DNA from: JAALLB01 sp017643495
GTDB lineage: Bacteria > Pseudomonadota > Alphaproteobacteria > Rhizobiales > Rhizobiaceae
DNA: 64,000 nucleotides
Direction: 5' to 3'
NCBI GenBank assembly: GCA_965216105.1
Contig: OZ244147.1
Span: 1,116,001-1,180,000, forward strand
Position numbers and translations under genes: made by a program. Within the stretch, counting starts at the first letter, position 1. Each line of letters starts with the position of its first letter. Of this stretch, positions 33,572 to 41,218 are shown piece by piece. The notes under the pieces are model-generated. The model was given only the letters and a program-made list of their open reading frames with translations. It was not told the origin of the DNA and ran no database searches.

Positions 33572-34389
33572 TTCAACACATCTTCCAGAAAACGGTCTAC
33601 CGATTTGGTAAGACGGTCCCTGCTACGGCCCATGCGGCTGTTTATCGAAATGTGATTGTACCGACGCTTGCCGTCAAACCGGTGTACCTCGGTTCCTTCA
33701 TACTCAAGCGCATCTGCAAAGCGTTTGGAGACCTTGTCTCTTCCACTGCCGCCGGACCATGCAACAAGCGTTGGCGGCTGGTCACGCAAGCCCGAATAGG
33801 AAATCGGTGACCAAGCAGACCAGTATGAAGGGTTTGCAAAAGCAGGCGCATAAAGCAATGGCAGGGCTCCGCCATTCATTCTCGCAAGAAACTCGAGGTC
33901 GTAAGCCCTGGTGTCATTGCAGACCAGTGCTTTCACCGGTGTTGCGGCGCCGGTCAGGGTTGCGAGGGAGGAAAGGTGGCAGCCGGCTGAGTGTCCCATC
34001 AGGGCAATGCGATCAGGATCGCCACCGAGGCGCCGGGCATTCTGGTGTATCCAGTTGACGGCGGTACCGACCTGAAGAGCCTGCGTCTGGGCGTTTGCCG
34101 CCGGAAAAAGCGTGTAGCTGACCGAGGCGAAGTTGTAACCCTGGCTGGTATAATAATCGGCCTTGCTTCCTACCTGGCCGCGATTGCCCAGGGCCCATGC
34201 TCCACCATGAACAAATACAAGGATGGGAGCGTTGCCGGAGGTGGTTCGGGCCGGGTACCAGTCGAGTGCATTTGGCCCGTAATCGAAAGACCGGGAAGAG
34301 GCTGCAAATGCAGGCACGGGCAGGGCGGCGCACGCTGTCCCGGCAAGACCGGCTCCAAGTATTTCCCGACGTGTCAATTTGAGTTGCAT
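33559..34389 (-). CDS. Alpha/beta hydrolase with twin-arginine signal
   Basis: A 276-residue esterase/lipase-like hydrolase. The N-terminus has a twin-Arg motif (TRREILGAGLAG, Arg7-Arg8) and a hydrophobic stretch ending AFAA, a Tat signal. The oxyanion motif HGGAW is at 61-65 and the nucleophile elbow GHSAG at 132-136 (Ser134); the catalytic His is probably in the NHISI segment near the C-terminus. The HGG pattern and fold resemble the hormone-sensitive-lipase/BD-FAE-like group, including kynurenine formamidases; the substrate is unknown. The start at 34389 is chosen because it puts the Tat motif at the normal distance. A TTAA-N7-TTAA site lies 47 bp upstream. Confidence 0.85.
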   Translation of the reverse strand: MQLKLTRREILGAGLAGTACAALPVPAFAASSRSFDYGPNALDWYPARTTSGNAPILVFVHGGAWALGNRGQVGSKADYYTSQGYNFASVSYTLFPAANAQTQALQVGTAVNWIHQNARRLGGDPDRIALMGHSAGCHLSSLATLTGAATPVKALVCNDTRAYDLEFLARMNGGALPLLYAPAFANPSYWSAWSPISYSGLRDQPPTLVAWSGGSGRDKVSKRFADALEYEGTEVHRFDGKRRYNHISINSRMGRSRDRLTKSVDRFLEDVLNRTA

Positions 34390-34435
34390 TGTCTCAATTC
34401 TGCAGATTTTTTTATGCAAGTTTGCAGTCGAAAAC

Positions 34436-34450
34436 TTAAATCACCGTTAA
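34436..34450. promoter_or_regulatory. Candidate CtrA box
   Basis: TTAA (34436-34439), seven bases, TTAA (34447-34450), an exact match to the TTAA-N7-TTAA core bound by the cell-cycle regulator CtrA in alphaproteobacteria. It lies in the 223-bp divergent region between the Tat-exported hydrolase (47 bp from its start) and the MHYT-GGDEF-EAL gene (163 bp from its start). Confidence 0.5.
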
Positions 34451-34612
34451 GCATAAACCGTGATATCGCACTGTATTATGGTCCGGTTTTGCCTGTGGTT
34501 CGAATAACGAACGCAGATACAGGTATGAAATTACCTATGGGTTTCAATATACCGAATTAAACCAATGATTACCACTCCCTGATAGCATTGCAAGGGAAGG
34601 AGTCCGTTTGCA

Positions 34613-36703
34613 ATGCATTCATTCCAGCACATGCTGCATCATCATGATCCGATATTTACCGGATTTGCCATTCTGGTACTCGCGACGGGTGCGCTTCTGA
34701 CAATGCGTCTTTTTGCACGCGTTCGTCGCACGGCCGGTTCTGTCCGGCTGTTGTGGTTGTTCCTGACCGGCTTTGTGGGCGGGGGAACCGTGTGGAGTAC
34801 GCACTTTCTGGCAATGATAGCCTATCGTGCCCCCGTTCCGGTCAGCTATGAAGTCACGATGACAGTCCTTTCACTGGCCGTTGCAGTGGCAGGAGTGTCA
34901 ACGGGTTTCCTGATAGCTGCCATTACACAGCGAAGCATTTTTGTTGAAGCCGGGGGATTTCTCATCGGTTTGTCCATAGCTGCGATGCATTATCTCGGTA
35001 TGGCAGCAATGGAGATGCCTGCAACCATCGAATGGTCGACCGGTTATGTTGTGGCTTCTGTTGTGGCGGCCTGTTTTTTTGGTGCGATCACGACGAACCG
35101 GGTTGCCCGGCCCGTTACACGGTTCTGCAAGTATGGTGGTGTTCTTGCATTCATCCTCGCTGTAGCACTTCTTCATTTTACCGGCATGACTGCTGCTGTA
35201 GTGGTTCCCGAAGCAGGAGGGGTGGCAAGTCAATCGGATGTGACAAACACCATATTGGGCGCTTCGATCCTGTTCGTCATCCTTGTCGTTCTTTCGATCA
35301 GTCTGGCAGCCTACTGGATTGATCACAAGAACGGACAGGAAAATACCAGCCGGGTTCAGCAACTGGCCCTGCATGATCCGCTGACCGGGCTTGCCAACCG
35401 TTTGCGCGCAGTGGAGTTCCTGAGAGAGCTCATTCAGGGTGACCTTGACGATACGGCAAGGGTTGCCGTGATCAGTATCGGGATAGACCGGTTCAAGGAC
35501 ATAAACGATGTGCATGGAACCGGGGTCGGTGACCGTATTTTGAAAACATTGGCGGAGCGCCTCTCACGCGCTGCACAAAGGCAGGAGTTTGTCGCCCGTT
35601 TTGGCGGGGACGAGTTTGTTGCGGTCCGCCACCCGGTCTTTCTGGAGAGGCAGGCAATTGCTTTCTGTGAACGACTCAAGGCTGTCATTGAGGAGCCGAT
35701 CGACATTGAAGGTATCTCGGTGACGCTTGAATGCAGTGTCGGCTACGCGCAATTTCCGGATGCGGGAAATGATCCGGAAGATCTTTTACAGCGTGCCGGG
35801 ATAGCGATGTACCAGTCCAAACGCTCGGGCGGTAACCGTATCACGGCATATACTGACGAGTTTGATGAAGAGAACCGGATACGCAGTTCACTGGCCATCG
35901 ACCTCAAAAGGGCCGTTCAGGAAGGCCAACTCGAGCTCTATTACCAATTGCAAAACGATGCCCGCACGAGGGTTGTTGTAGGGGCGGAAGCCCTGTTGCG
36001 CTGGAACCATCCGGAGAAAGGCCGCATTTCGCCTGGCCTGTTCATCCCGATTGCGGAGGAAACAGGGCTGATATGCGAGATTGGCGACTGGGTTTTGCGC
36101 CAGGCCTGCAAAGAAGCAACCCAATGGGCGATGCCTTACACGGTTGCTGTAAACGTGGCTTCGCGACAGCTGACCGATGCAGGGTTTCCGGCCAAGGTCG
36201 AGGCTGTGCTTGAAGAAAGCGGTCTTGATCCCGCGCGTCTGGAAATCGAGATTACAGAAAGCGGAATTATTGCCGATGTCGCATTTGTGCTCAACATCGT
36301 GAAAGAGCTCAAGTCACTGGGCGTTCGCATTGCCATGGATGATTACGGTACCGGCTATTCATCGCTTTCAACCCTGCAGAACTTCCCGTTTGACAAGATC
36401 AAGATCGACCGCGAATTCGTCAGGGAATTGCCGGACAACAAGCAATCTGCCGCGATTATCCAGGCAACCACAATTCTGGGTAACAGTCTTGATATTCCGG
36501 TGCTTGCCGAAGGGGTGGAAACGGAGCAGCAATTGCAGTTCCTGGCAGAAACAGGATGCAGTGCCGTGCAAGGCTTCTTTTTTGGCAAACCGATGCCGCA
36601 GGGTGATTTCTGCAAGATGGCAGAAGATGACCGAAAATCGCGGTTTGCCGACATACTGGGCGGAGCGGAGCGGAAGACAAAGGCGGTTCGCACTGCTGTG
36701 TGA
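34613..36703 (+). CDS. MHYT-GGDEF-EAL cyclic-di-GMP protein
   Basis: A 696-residue membrane protein. The N-terminal ~245 residues form an MHYT sensor of seven helices with the repeated metal-binding-type motifs THFLAM, MHYLGM and LHFTGM, thought to sense O2, CO or NO through copper. The GGDEF domain has an intact active site (RFGGDEF, Gly331 to Phe335) but no RxxD inhibitory site five residues upstream. The EAL domain has E459-A-L461 and keeps the other catalytic elements (VAVNVASRQL, EIEITES, DDYGTGYSS, IKIDREFV, AEGVET). Both diguanylate cyclase and phosphodiesterase activities are therefore possible. AAGGGAAGGAG precedes the start. Confidence 0.95.
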   Translation: MHSFQHMLHHHDPIFTGFAILVLATGALLTMRLFARVRRTAGSVRLLWLFLTGFVGGGTVWSTHFLAMIAYRAPVPVSYEVTMTVLSLAVAVAGVSTGFLIAAITQRSIFVEAGGFLIGLSIAAMHYLGMAAMEMPATIEWSTGYVVASVVAACFFGAITTNRVARPVTRFCKYGGVLAFILAVALLHFTGMTAAVVVPEAGGVASQSDVTNTILGASILFVILVVLSISLAAYWIDHKNGQENTSRVQQLALHDPLTGLANRLRAVEFLRELIQGDLDDTARVAVISIGIDRFKDINDVHGTGVGDRILKTLAERLSRAAQRQEFVARFGGDEFVAVRHPVFLERQAIAFCERLKAVIEEPIDIEGISVTLECSVGYAQFPDAGNDPEDLLQRAGIAMYQSKRSGGNRITAYTDEFDEENRIRSSLAIDLKRAVQEGQLELYYQLQNDARTRVVVGAEALLRWNHPEKGRISPGLFIPIAEETGLICEIGDWVLRQACKEATQWAMPYTVAVNVASRQLTDAGFPAKVEAVLEESGLDPARLEIEITESGIIADVAFVLNIVKELKSLGVRIAMDDYGTGYSSLSTLQNFPFDKIKIDREFVRELPDNKQSAAIIQATTILGNSLDIPVLAEGVETEQQLQFLAETGCSAVQGFFFGKPMPQGDFCKMAEDDRKSRFADILGGAERKTKAVRTAV

Positions 36704-36754
36704 TTGCGCGGCTTGAGGTTGTCCTTGCCCACAGGCACAGGTGAACCTATACAG

Positions 36755-37182
36755 GTGACGCCAGTCGGCCGGGTGATTGCTGCCGCAAGTTCCGAAAGGA
36801 CGCGGTGGAGGAAAGTCCGGGCTCCATGGAAACACGATGCCGGATAACGTCCGGCTGGAAAGGCTTCACAGTCTTTTCAAGGGAAAGTGCCACAGAAACA
36901 AACCGCTTTGCCTGCACCTGGTGCAGACAAAGCAAGGGTGAAAAGGTGGGGTAAGAGCCCACCGCGATGATTGGCAACAATCACGGCCAGGTAAACCCCA
37001 TCGGGAGCAAGACCGAATAGGGACAACAGGAATGCAGCAATGCATTCGGCCAGTTTTCAGGTTGGTTGTCCGGGTTGGTTGCGTCGAGGTGTCAGGCAAC
37101 TGTCATCCCAGATGAATGATCACCACGCCGGCGGTTTCGGCCCCGGCCATACAGAACCCGGCTTACAGGCCGGCTGGCACCT
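36755..37182 (+). ncRNA. rnpB: RNase P RNA, bacterial class A
   Basis: The catalytic RNA that trims tRNA 5' ends. The conserved blocks are all present and in order: GAGGAAAGTCCGGGCTCC near 36808, the ACAGAAA segment near 36891, GGTAAACCCCATCGGGAGCA near 36989 with GACCGAATAGGG after it, and the 3' ACAGAACCCGGCTTA near 37151. Helix P1 closes the molecule: GCCAGTCGGCC at 36760-36770 pairs with GGCCGGCTGGC at 37168-37178 with one G-T pair. The exact ends are estimated from P1. It sits between the c-di-GMP gene and the dcw cluster. Confidence 0.95.
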
Positions 37183-37252
37183 TCATTCTGAACAAAAGGC
37201 AATCTTGCCCGTTTGTACCGTCCTCCCGACCGCCAACGCGCTTGCCAGCGGG

Positions 37253-37282
37253 TGAGTCACAATGACTCATTCTTCATTCTGG
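37253..37282 (+). terminator. Possible terminator downstream of rnpB
   Basis: TGAGTCA (37253-37259) pairs perfectly with TGACTCA (37263-37269) around a 3-nt loop, followed by the T-rich TTCTTCATTCT. The stem is AT-rich and the tract is interrupted, so it is weak. The rest of the 314-bp gap 37183-37496 holds the mraZ control region. Confidence 0.4.
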
Positions 37283-37355
37283 GTTCGGAATGTAATCCTT
37301 TGTCGTGCGGTGCTTCGGGTCGTGCTGGAGTGGCAAGCCATTCCATATAGGTGAG

Positions 37356-37361
37356 TATAAT
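37356..37361 (+). promoter_or_regulatory. Perfect -10 hexamer upstream of mraZ
   Basis: TATAAT at 37356-37361, with no good -35 at the usual distance. Its last T is the first base of the repeat array that follows. A start at about 37368 would give a leader of about 130 nt before mraZ. A second possible -35, TTGACC (37366-37371), lies inside the repeats. Confidence 0.45.
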
Positions 37362-37395
37362 CCCATTGACCCCCAAAAATTCCCATGCTATCCCA
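37361..37395 (-). promoter_or_regulatory. MraZ operator: four TGGGN repeats with 10-bp period
   Basis: On the plus strand TCCCA, CCCCA, TCCCA and TCCCA start at 37361, 37371, 37381 and 37391, each separated by exactly five bases. On the minus strand they read TGGGA-N5-TGGGA-N5-TGGGG-N5-TGGGA. E. coli MraZ binds TGGGN repeats separated by 5 nt upstream of its own gene. The array lies 101 bp before mraZ and directly after a TATAAT, where bound MraZ would block transcription of the dcw cluster. Confidence 0.8.
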
Positions 37396-37496
37396 AACAT
37401 AGTATTTCTTGCATGAAGCATTGACGAGTTCAGTCGCATTACTGCCAGCGCGGTAATGGGCAGGTCGTGGCATTCAGGGTAATTCAGGGGTGTTGG

Positions 37497-37976
37497 ATGG
37501 ATCGGTTCCTGTCGAACGCGATCAACAAGGTGGACAAGAAGGGACGGGTTTCCATCCCGGCCATTTTTCGTCCCAAGCTCAGTGCATCCAGCTATCTCTA
37601 TACCTTGATGTCGGTTGACCAGCCTACCGTTGACGCAGGCGGTATCGAGTTGATTCAGCGGGGTGAGGAGCAGCTTGCCAAGCTTGATCCGTTCTCAGCC
37701 GAGTATGAACTTTATTCCTTCGTGCTGCATGGGGATTCCGGCCAGCTGAAAATCGATGCAGAAGGCCGGATTGCCATATCGGACACGATCCGGGAGCAGA
37801 CTGGAATTACAGATCGAGCAGCTTTTGTCGGGCGCGGTCACTTTTTCCAGATCTGGGAGCCGGAAAGGTTTCTCGCCTATCGCGAGGAGGCAAGAAAGCA
37901 GGTCGCTGCAATGCGGCATGCAAAAGGTGGTGGCAGGAGTGCCGACACCAGCCAAGAGAGCGGGCACAATGGGTGA
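37497..37976 (+). CDS. mraZ: Transcriptional regulator MraZ
   Basis: A 159-residue protein with two AbrB-like swapped-hairpin domains, each carrying the family core (KVDKKGRVSIPAIFRPKL at residues ~9-26 and the second LKIDAEGRIAISDTIREQTGI at ~82-102). MraZ is a ring-forming DNA-binding repressor of the dcw cluster. The start at 37497 follows AGGGGTGTTGG; the frame is open ten codons upstream, but the family begins at MDRFLSN. It is the first gene of the cluster and its ATG/stop region overlaps rsmH by eight bases. Confidence 0.96.
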   Translation: MDRFLSNAINKVDKKGRVSIPAIFRPKLSASSYLYTLMSVDQPTVDAGGIELIQRGEEQLAKLDPFSAEYELYSFVLHGDSGQLKIDAEGRIAISDTIREQTGITDRAAFVGRGHFFQIWEPERFLAYREEARKQVAAMRHAKGGGRSADTSQESGHNG

Positions 37977-39021
37977 TAGCGATATCAGTGGAGATATTGC
38001 TGGCGGATCATCACGTCATGTGCCGGTCATGCTCAACGAGGTCCTGGCTGTACTGGATGGCACTCCGGCCTCATCCACCCGCCTCCGGCTGGTTGACGGG
38101 ACATTCGGTGCCGGTGGTTACTCAAAAGCTTTCCTTGAGCGTGGACACCTGGTTCTGGCGATCGATCGTGATCCTGATGCCATCCGCGACGGGCAGGAAC
38201 TTGTTCGAAAATACCAAGACAGTCTGACACTGGTTAAGGGAACGTTCTCGGATATGGCCACCATAGCAACGCTTGCAGGCTTCGGGCCGGTTGACGGGGT
38301 CATTCTGGATATTGGTGTTTCATCGATGCAGATCGACCAGGCTGAACGAGGATTTTCATTCCAGAAAGACGGCCCTCTCGACATGCGGATGTCGCAAAGC
38401 GGGGTATCAGCAGCAGATGTGGTCAACAACATTGCGCAGCCAGACCTTACCCGGCTGCTTGGCCTGCTTGGCGAGGAGCGCAGGGCATCACATGTAGCCC
38501 GGGCGATTGTGCGCGAAAGGGATGCTTCGGCAATTACCACGACAGACAGGCTTGCCGGTGTGGTCGAGAAAACGCTCGGACGCAAACCCGGTGACAAAAT
38601 CCATCCGGCAACGCGAACGTTTCAGGCACTCAGGATATTTGTGAACCAGGAACTTGAAGAGCTTGGCAAGGCACTTTTCGCTGCTGAACAATTGCTGTGT
38701 GAAGGGGGGCGGCTGATTGTCGTTACGTTCCATTCACTGGAAGACCGCATGGTCAAACACTTCTTTCGCAATCGTGCCGGGACGCAGCAAGGATCGCGCC
38801 ATTTACCTTTGGTAAACCAGGATGATGCAACCTTCAGGCTTGAAGGCAAGGGGTTTTTCTCTGCTTCCCGCGAGGAGGCCCAGAACAATCCCCGGGCCAG
38901 ATCTGCCAAGTTGCGCTGGGGTGAGCGCACAAGCAAGGACTTCCGGAACGCGGACATGTCAATCTTCGGATTACCCTCACTGGCTTCTCTTGCCACCCTC
39001 CAATCACCGGGAGGGCAGTGA
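37969..39021 (+). CDS. rsmH: 16S rRNA m4C1402 methyltransferase
   Basis: A 350-residue SAM-dependent methyltransferase that N4-methylates C1402 of 16S rRNA in the decoding centre. HVPVMLNEVLAVL, the SAM-binding VDGTFGAGGYSKAFL (about residue 42) and the C-terminal FHSLEDRMVKHFF are family hallmarks; the inserted helical domain includes GVSSMQIDQAERGFSF. It starts within mraZ (ATG 37969, mraZ stop 37974-37976), so it is translationally coupled. Confidence 0.96.
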   Translation: MGDSDISGDIAGGSSRHVPVMLNEVLAVLDGTPASSTRLRLVDGTFGAGGYSKAFLERGHLVLAIDRDPDAIRDGQELVRKYQDSLTLVKGTFSDMATIATLAGFGPVDGVILDIGVSSMQIDQAERGFSFQKDGPLDMRMSQSGVSAADVVNNIAQPDLTRLLGLLGEERRASHVARAIVRERDASAITTTDRLAGVVEKTLGRKPGDKIHPATRTFQALRIFVNQELEELGKALFAAEQLLCEGGRLIVVTFHSLEDRMVKHFFRNRAGTQQGSRHLPLVNQDDATFRLEGKGFFSASREEAQNNPRARSAKLRWGERTSKDFRNADMSIFGLPSLASLATLQSPGGQ

Positions 39022-39023
39022 TC

Positions 39024-39437
39024 ATGCGCCTTGCTGCCATGTTCCGCAGTTTCAACATGCTTATGCTGGTGATCCTGATTGCGATTGTTGCCTGGACTTT
39101 CAAGGTCAAACACGATTCCAGGGCTGCCCATGACCGGGTTTCCGAACTTGAGCGCCAGATCGAGGCACAGGAAGTCGAAATCGACCTGTTCAAATCCGAC
39201 TGGAGCCTGCTCACATCGCCCGCCCGTCTTGAAAAGCTTGTAGAGCGCTATGGCGACCAGCTTGAACTTGAGGAAATGACGCCATCCCAAATGGCAGACC
39301 AGGACAGCATGCCACCCCTAAAGAGCGAGCTTCCCGTTGAGCAACCGGAATCCGGAGCGGATTTTGCCGGCATGGGGCAGCAGACAACAGCCAGCGGACT
39401 TGTCGCCATTCCGGCAGACGTCAGGAGGGCTGAATGA
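39024..39437 (+). CDS. ftsL: Cell division protein FtsL
   Basis: A 137-residue bitopic divisome protein. A short cytoplasmic N-terminus is followed by one membrane helix (MLMLVILIAIVAWTFKV, about residues 11-27) and a periplasmic coiled coil (RVSELERQIEAQEVEIDLFKSDWSLLTSPARLEKLVERY). It forms the FtsQ-FtsL-FtsB complex that activates FtsW-FtsI. A GTG at 39018 overlapping the rsmH stop is an alternative start; the ATG at 39024 is nine bases after GGGAGG. It overlaps ftsI by ATGA. Confidence 0.9.
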   Translation: MRLAAMFRSFNMLMLVILIAIVAWTFKVKHDSRAAHDRVSELERQIEAQEVEIDLFKSDWSLLTSPARLEKLVERYGDQLELEEMTPSQMADQDSMPPLKSELPVEQPESGADFAGMGQQTTASGLVAIPADVRRAE

Positions 39438-41134
39438 CGGAGAGGCATAGCGATACCGATGCTTCCCGTCTCAGTTTCGAGGGGAGTGGCAAAACCGCAG
39501 ACAACCAGTCCCGGTCGCGCATCGTGCTTACCATGGTGATGGTCGGACTCGCCTATGTGGTAATTTTCGGAAGGCTGGCCTTCCTCGGTTTTCAGGAAGA
39601 GCGTGAATATGCGTATTATGATACGCGCGACATTTCGACGAGCGCTGCCCGTCCCGACATACGGGACCGCAATGGCGAAATGCTTGCCACTGATATCGTC
39701 ATGTCATCACTGTTTGCAGAACCGCGCCTTATCGTTGATGTGGACGAGGCGGTGGAAAAGCTTCTGACCGTGCTGCCTGAACTTGATGCCAGAACCGTGC
39801 ATCGCAGACTGTCCAGCAATGCCGGGTTTGTCTGGTTGAAGCGGGAACTGACGCCGGCAACCGAAAGCCGTATTCTGGCGCTGGGGATACCAGGGCTTGG
39901 CTTCAGGACGGAAACCCGCCGGTTCTATCCAAGCGGGCAAACTGCCTCTCACCTTATCGGATATGTGAACATCGACAATGTCGGCATTGCCGGTCTTGAA
40001 AAATACATTGATGACCGTGGTTTGCGGCAACTTCAAAAACTCGGTTTTGCCAGCGACAAGGATCTTGAACCCATTCACCTCGCGGTTGACCTTCGCGTCC
40101 AGCATTACGTTCGCGACGAACTTGCCAAGGCCATGAAGCGCTATGATGCGATTGCCGCAGGCGCTGTTGTGCTGAATGCCAGAACCGGTGAAGTTGTCGC
40201 CATGGCCTCGCTTCCCGATTATGACCCGAACAGGCCTGTCGAGGCGCAAAAGGATGACCGGATCAACCGTGTCAGCAAGGGCCTCTTTGAAATGGGCTCC
40301 ACATTCAAAACATTTACGACTGCAATGGCACTGGACAGTGGTCTGGTGACAATGAGCAGCCAGTTTGATGCGACCAAGCCGCTGCGGATCGGCGGACATA
40401 CAATCAATGATTTTCATGCAAAAAGGCGCGTGCTCAATGTGCCCGAGGTTTTCATCTATTCCTCGAATATCGGTACGGCCAAGATGGCGGATGTGGTCGG
40501 TATTGAAGGGCACAGGGATTTTCTTCACAAGATCGGCCTGCTGAGCCGGATGCCGTTTGAGCTTCCCGAAGTCTCTTCCCCGGTGGAGCCGCGCGAATGG
40601 CGCAAGATCAACTCGGTGACGATTTCGTATGGGCATGGTGCCCAGACCACGCCGCTGCAAACCGCTGTGGCAGGGGCTGCACTGGTGAATGGCGGCAGAC
40701 TGATCCCGCCAACACTGTTTCCGCGTTCACAGGCACAGGCTGATGCCGAGGCCCGTCAGGTCATATCACCGGCAACAAGCGAGAAAATGCGTTATCTGAT
40801 GCGTCTCAATGTCGAAGAAGGCTCAGGCAAACGGGCAGAGGTTCCCGGTTTCAAGGTTGGCGGGAAGACGGGAACTGCCGAGAAAGTCGTCAATGGCCGT
40901 TACTCCAAAAACAAGCGGTTCAATGCGTTTCTGGCAGCCTTTCCGATTGATGACCCCCAATATGTCGTGCTTACCTTTATCGATGAGCCCAAACCGGAAG
41001 ATGGCAAGCCTTCAGCCACTGCCGGCCTCAATGCTGCCCCGATGGTACGCAATATCATTCGGCGTTCGGCATCGGTGTTGGGCGTCAAACCGGACTTTGG
41101 AAAACTCGAAGCTCCCTTGTTAATTTCCAACTAG
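39434..41134 (+). CDS. ftsI: Septal peptidoglycan transpeptidase FtsI (PBP3)
   Basis: A 566-residue class B penicillin-binding protein that crosslinks septal peptidoglycan with FtsW. A membrane helix lies at about residues 33-53, then the pedestal domain (RPDIRDRNGEMLATDI), then the transpeptidase with active-site S289-T-F-K292, SSN at 343-345 and K478-T-G480. ATG overlaps the ftsL stop (ATGA). The stop at 41132-41134 is followed by an 84-bp gap, the largest interruption in this part of the cluster. Confidence 0.96.
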   Translation: MTERHSDTDASRLSFEGSGKTADNQSRSRIVLTMVMVGLAYVVIFGRLAFLGFQEEREYAYYDTRDISTSAARPDIRDRNGEMLATDIVMSSLFAEPRLIVDVDEAVEKLLTVLPELDARTVHRRLSSNAGFVWLKRELTPATESRILALGIPGLGFRTETRRFYPSGQTASHLIGYVNIDNVGIAGLEKYIDDRGLRQLQKLGFASDKDLEPIHLAVDLRVQHYVRDELAKAMKRYDAIAAGAVVLNARTGEVVAMASLPDYDPNRPVEAQKDDRINRVSKGLFEMGSTFKTFTTAMALDSGLVTMSSQFDATKPLRIGGHTINDFHAKRRVLNVPEVFIYSSNIGTAKMADVVGIEGHRDFLHKIGLLSRMPFELPEVSSPVEPREWRKINSVTISYGHGAQTTPLQTAVAGAALVNGGRLIPPTLFPRSQAQADAEARQVISPATSEKMRYLMRLNVEEGSGKRAEVPGFKVGGKTGTAEKVVNGRYSKNKRFNAFLAAFPIDDPQYVVLTFIDEPKPEDGKPSATAGLNAAPMVRNIIRRSASVLGVKPDFGKLEAPLLISN

Positions 41135-41218
41135 ACGGGCAAACAGGGTGTATTCTTTACATCGATTCGAGACTGGGGATTCCAGAACAGGGTAGGGGCC
41201 GGAACTGAAGTGGTACAT

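Noticed and set aside
37183..37252. Additional RNA gene or small protein just after RNase P RNA
   Set aside because: No conserved fold, no ribosome-binding site and no frame; only the weak TGAGTCA/TGACTCA hairpin follows.
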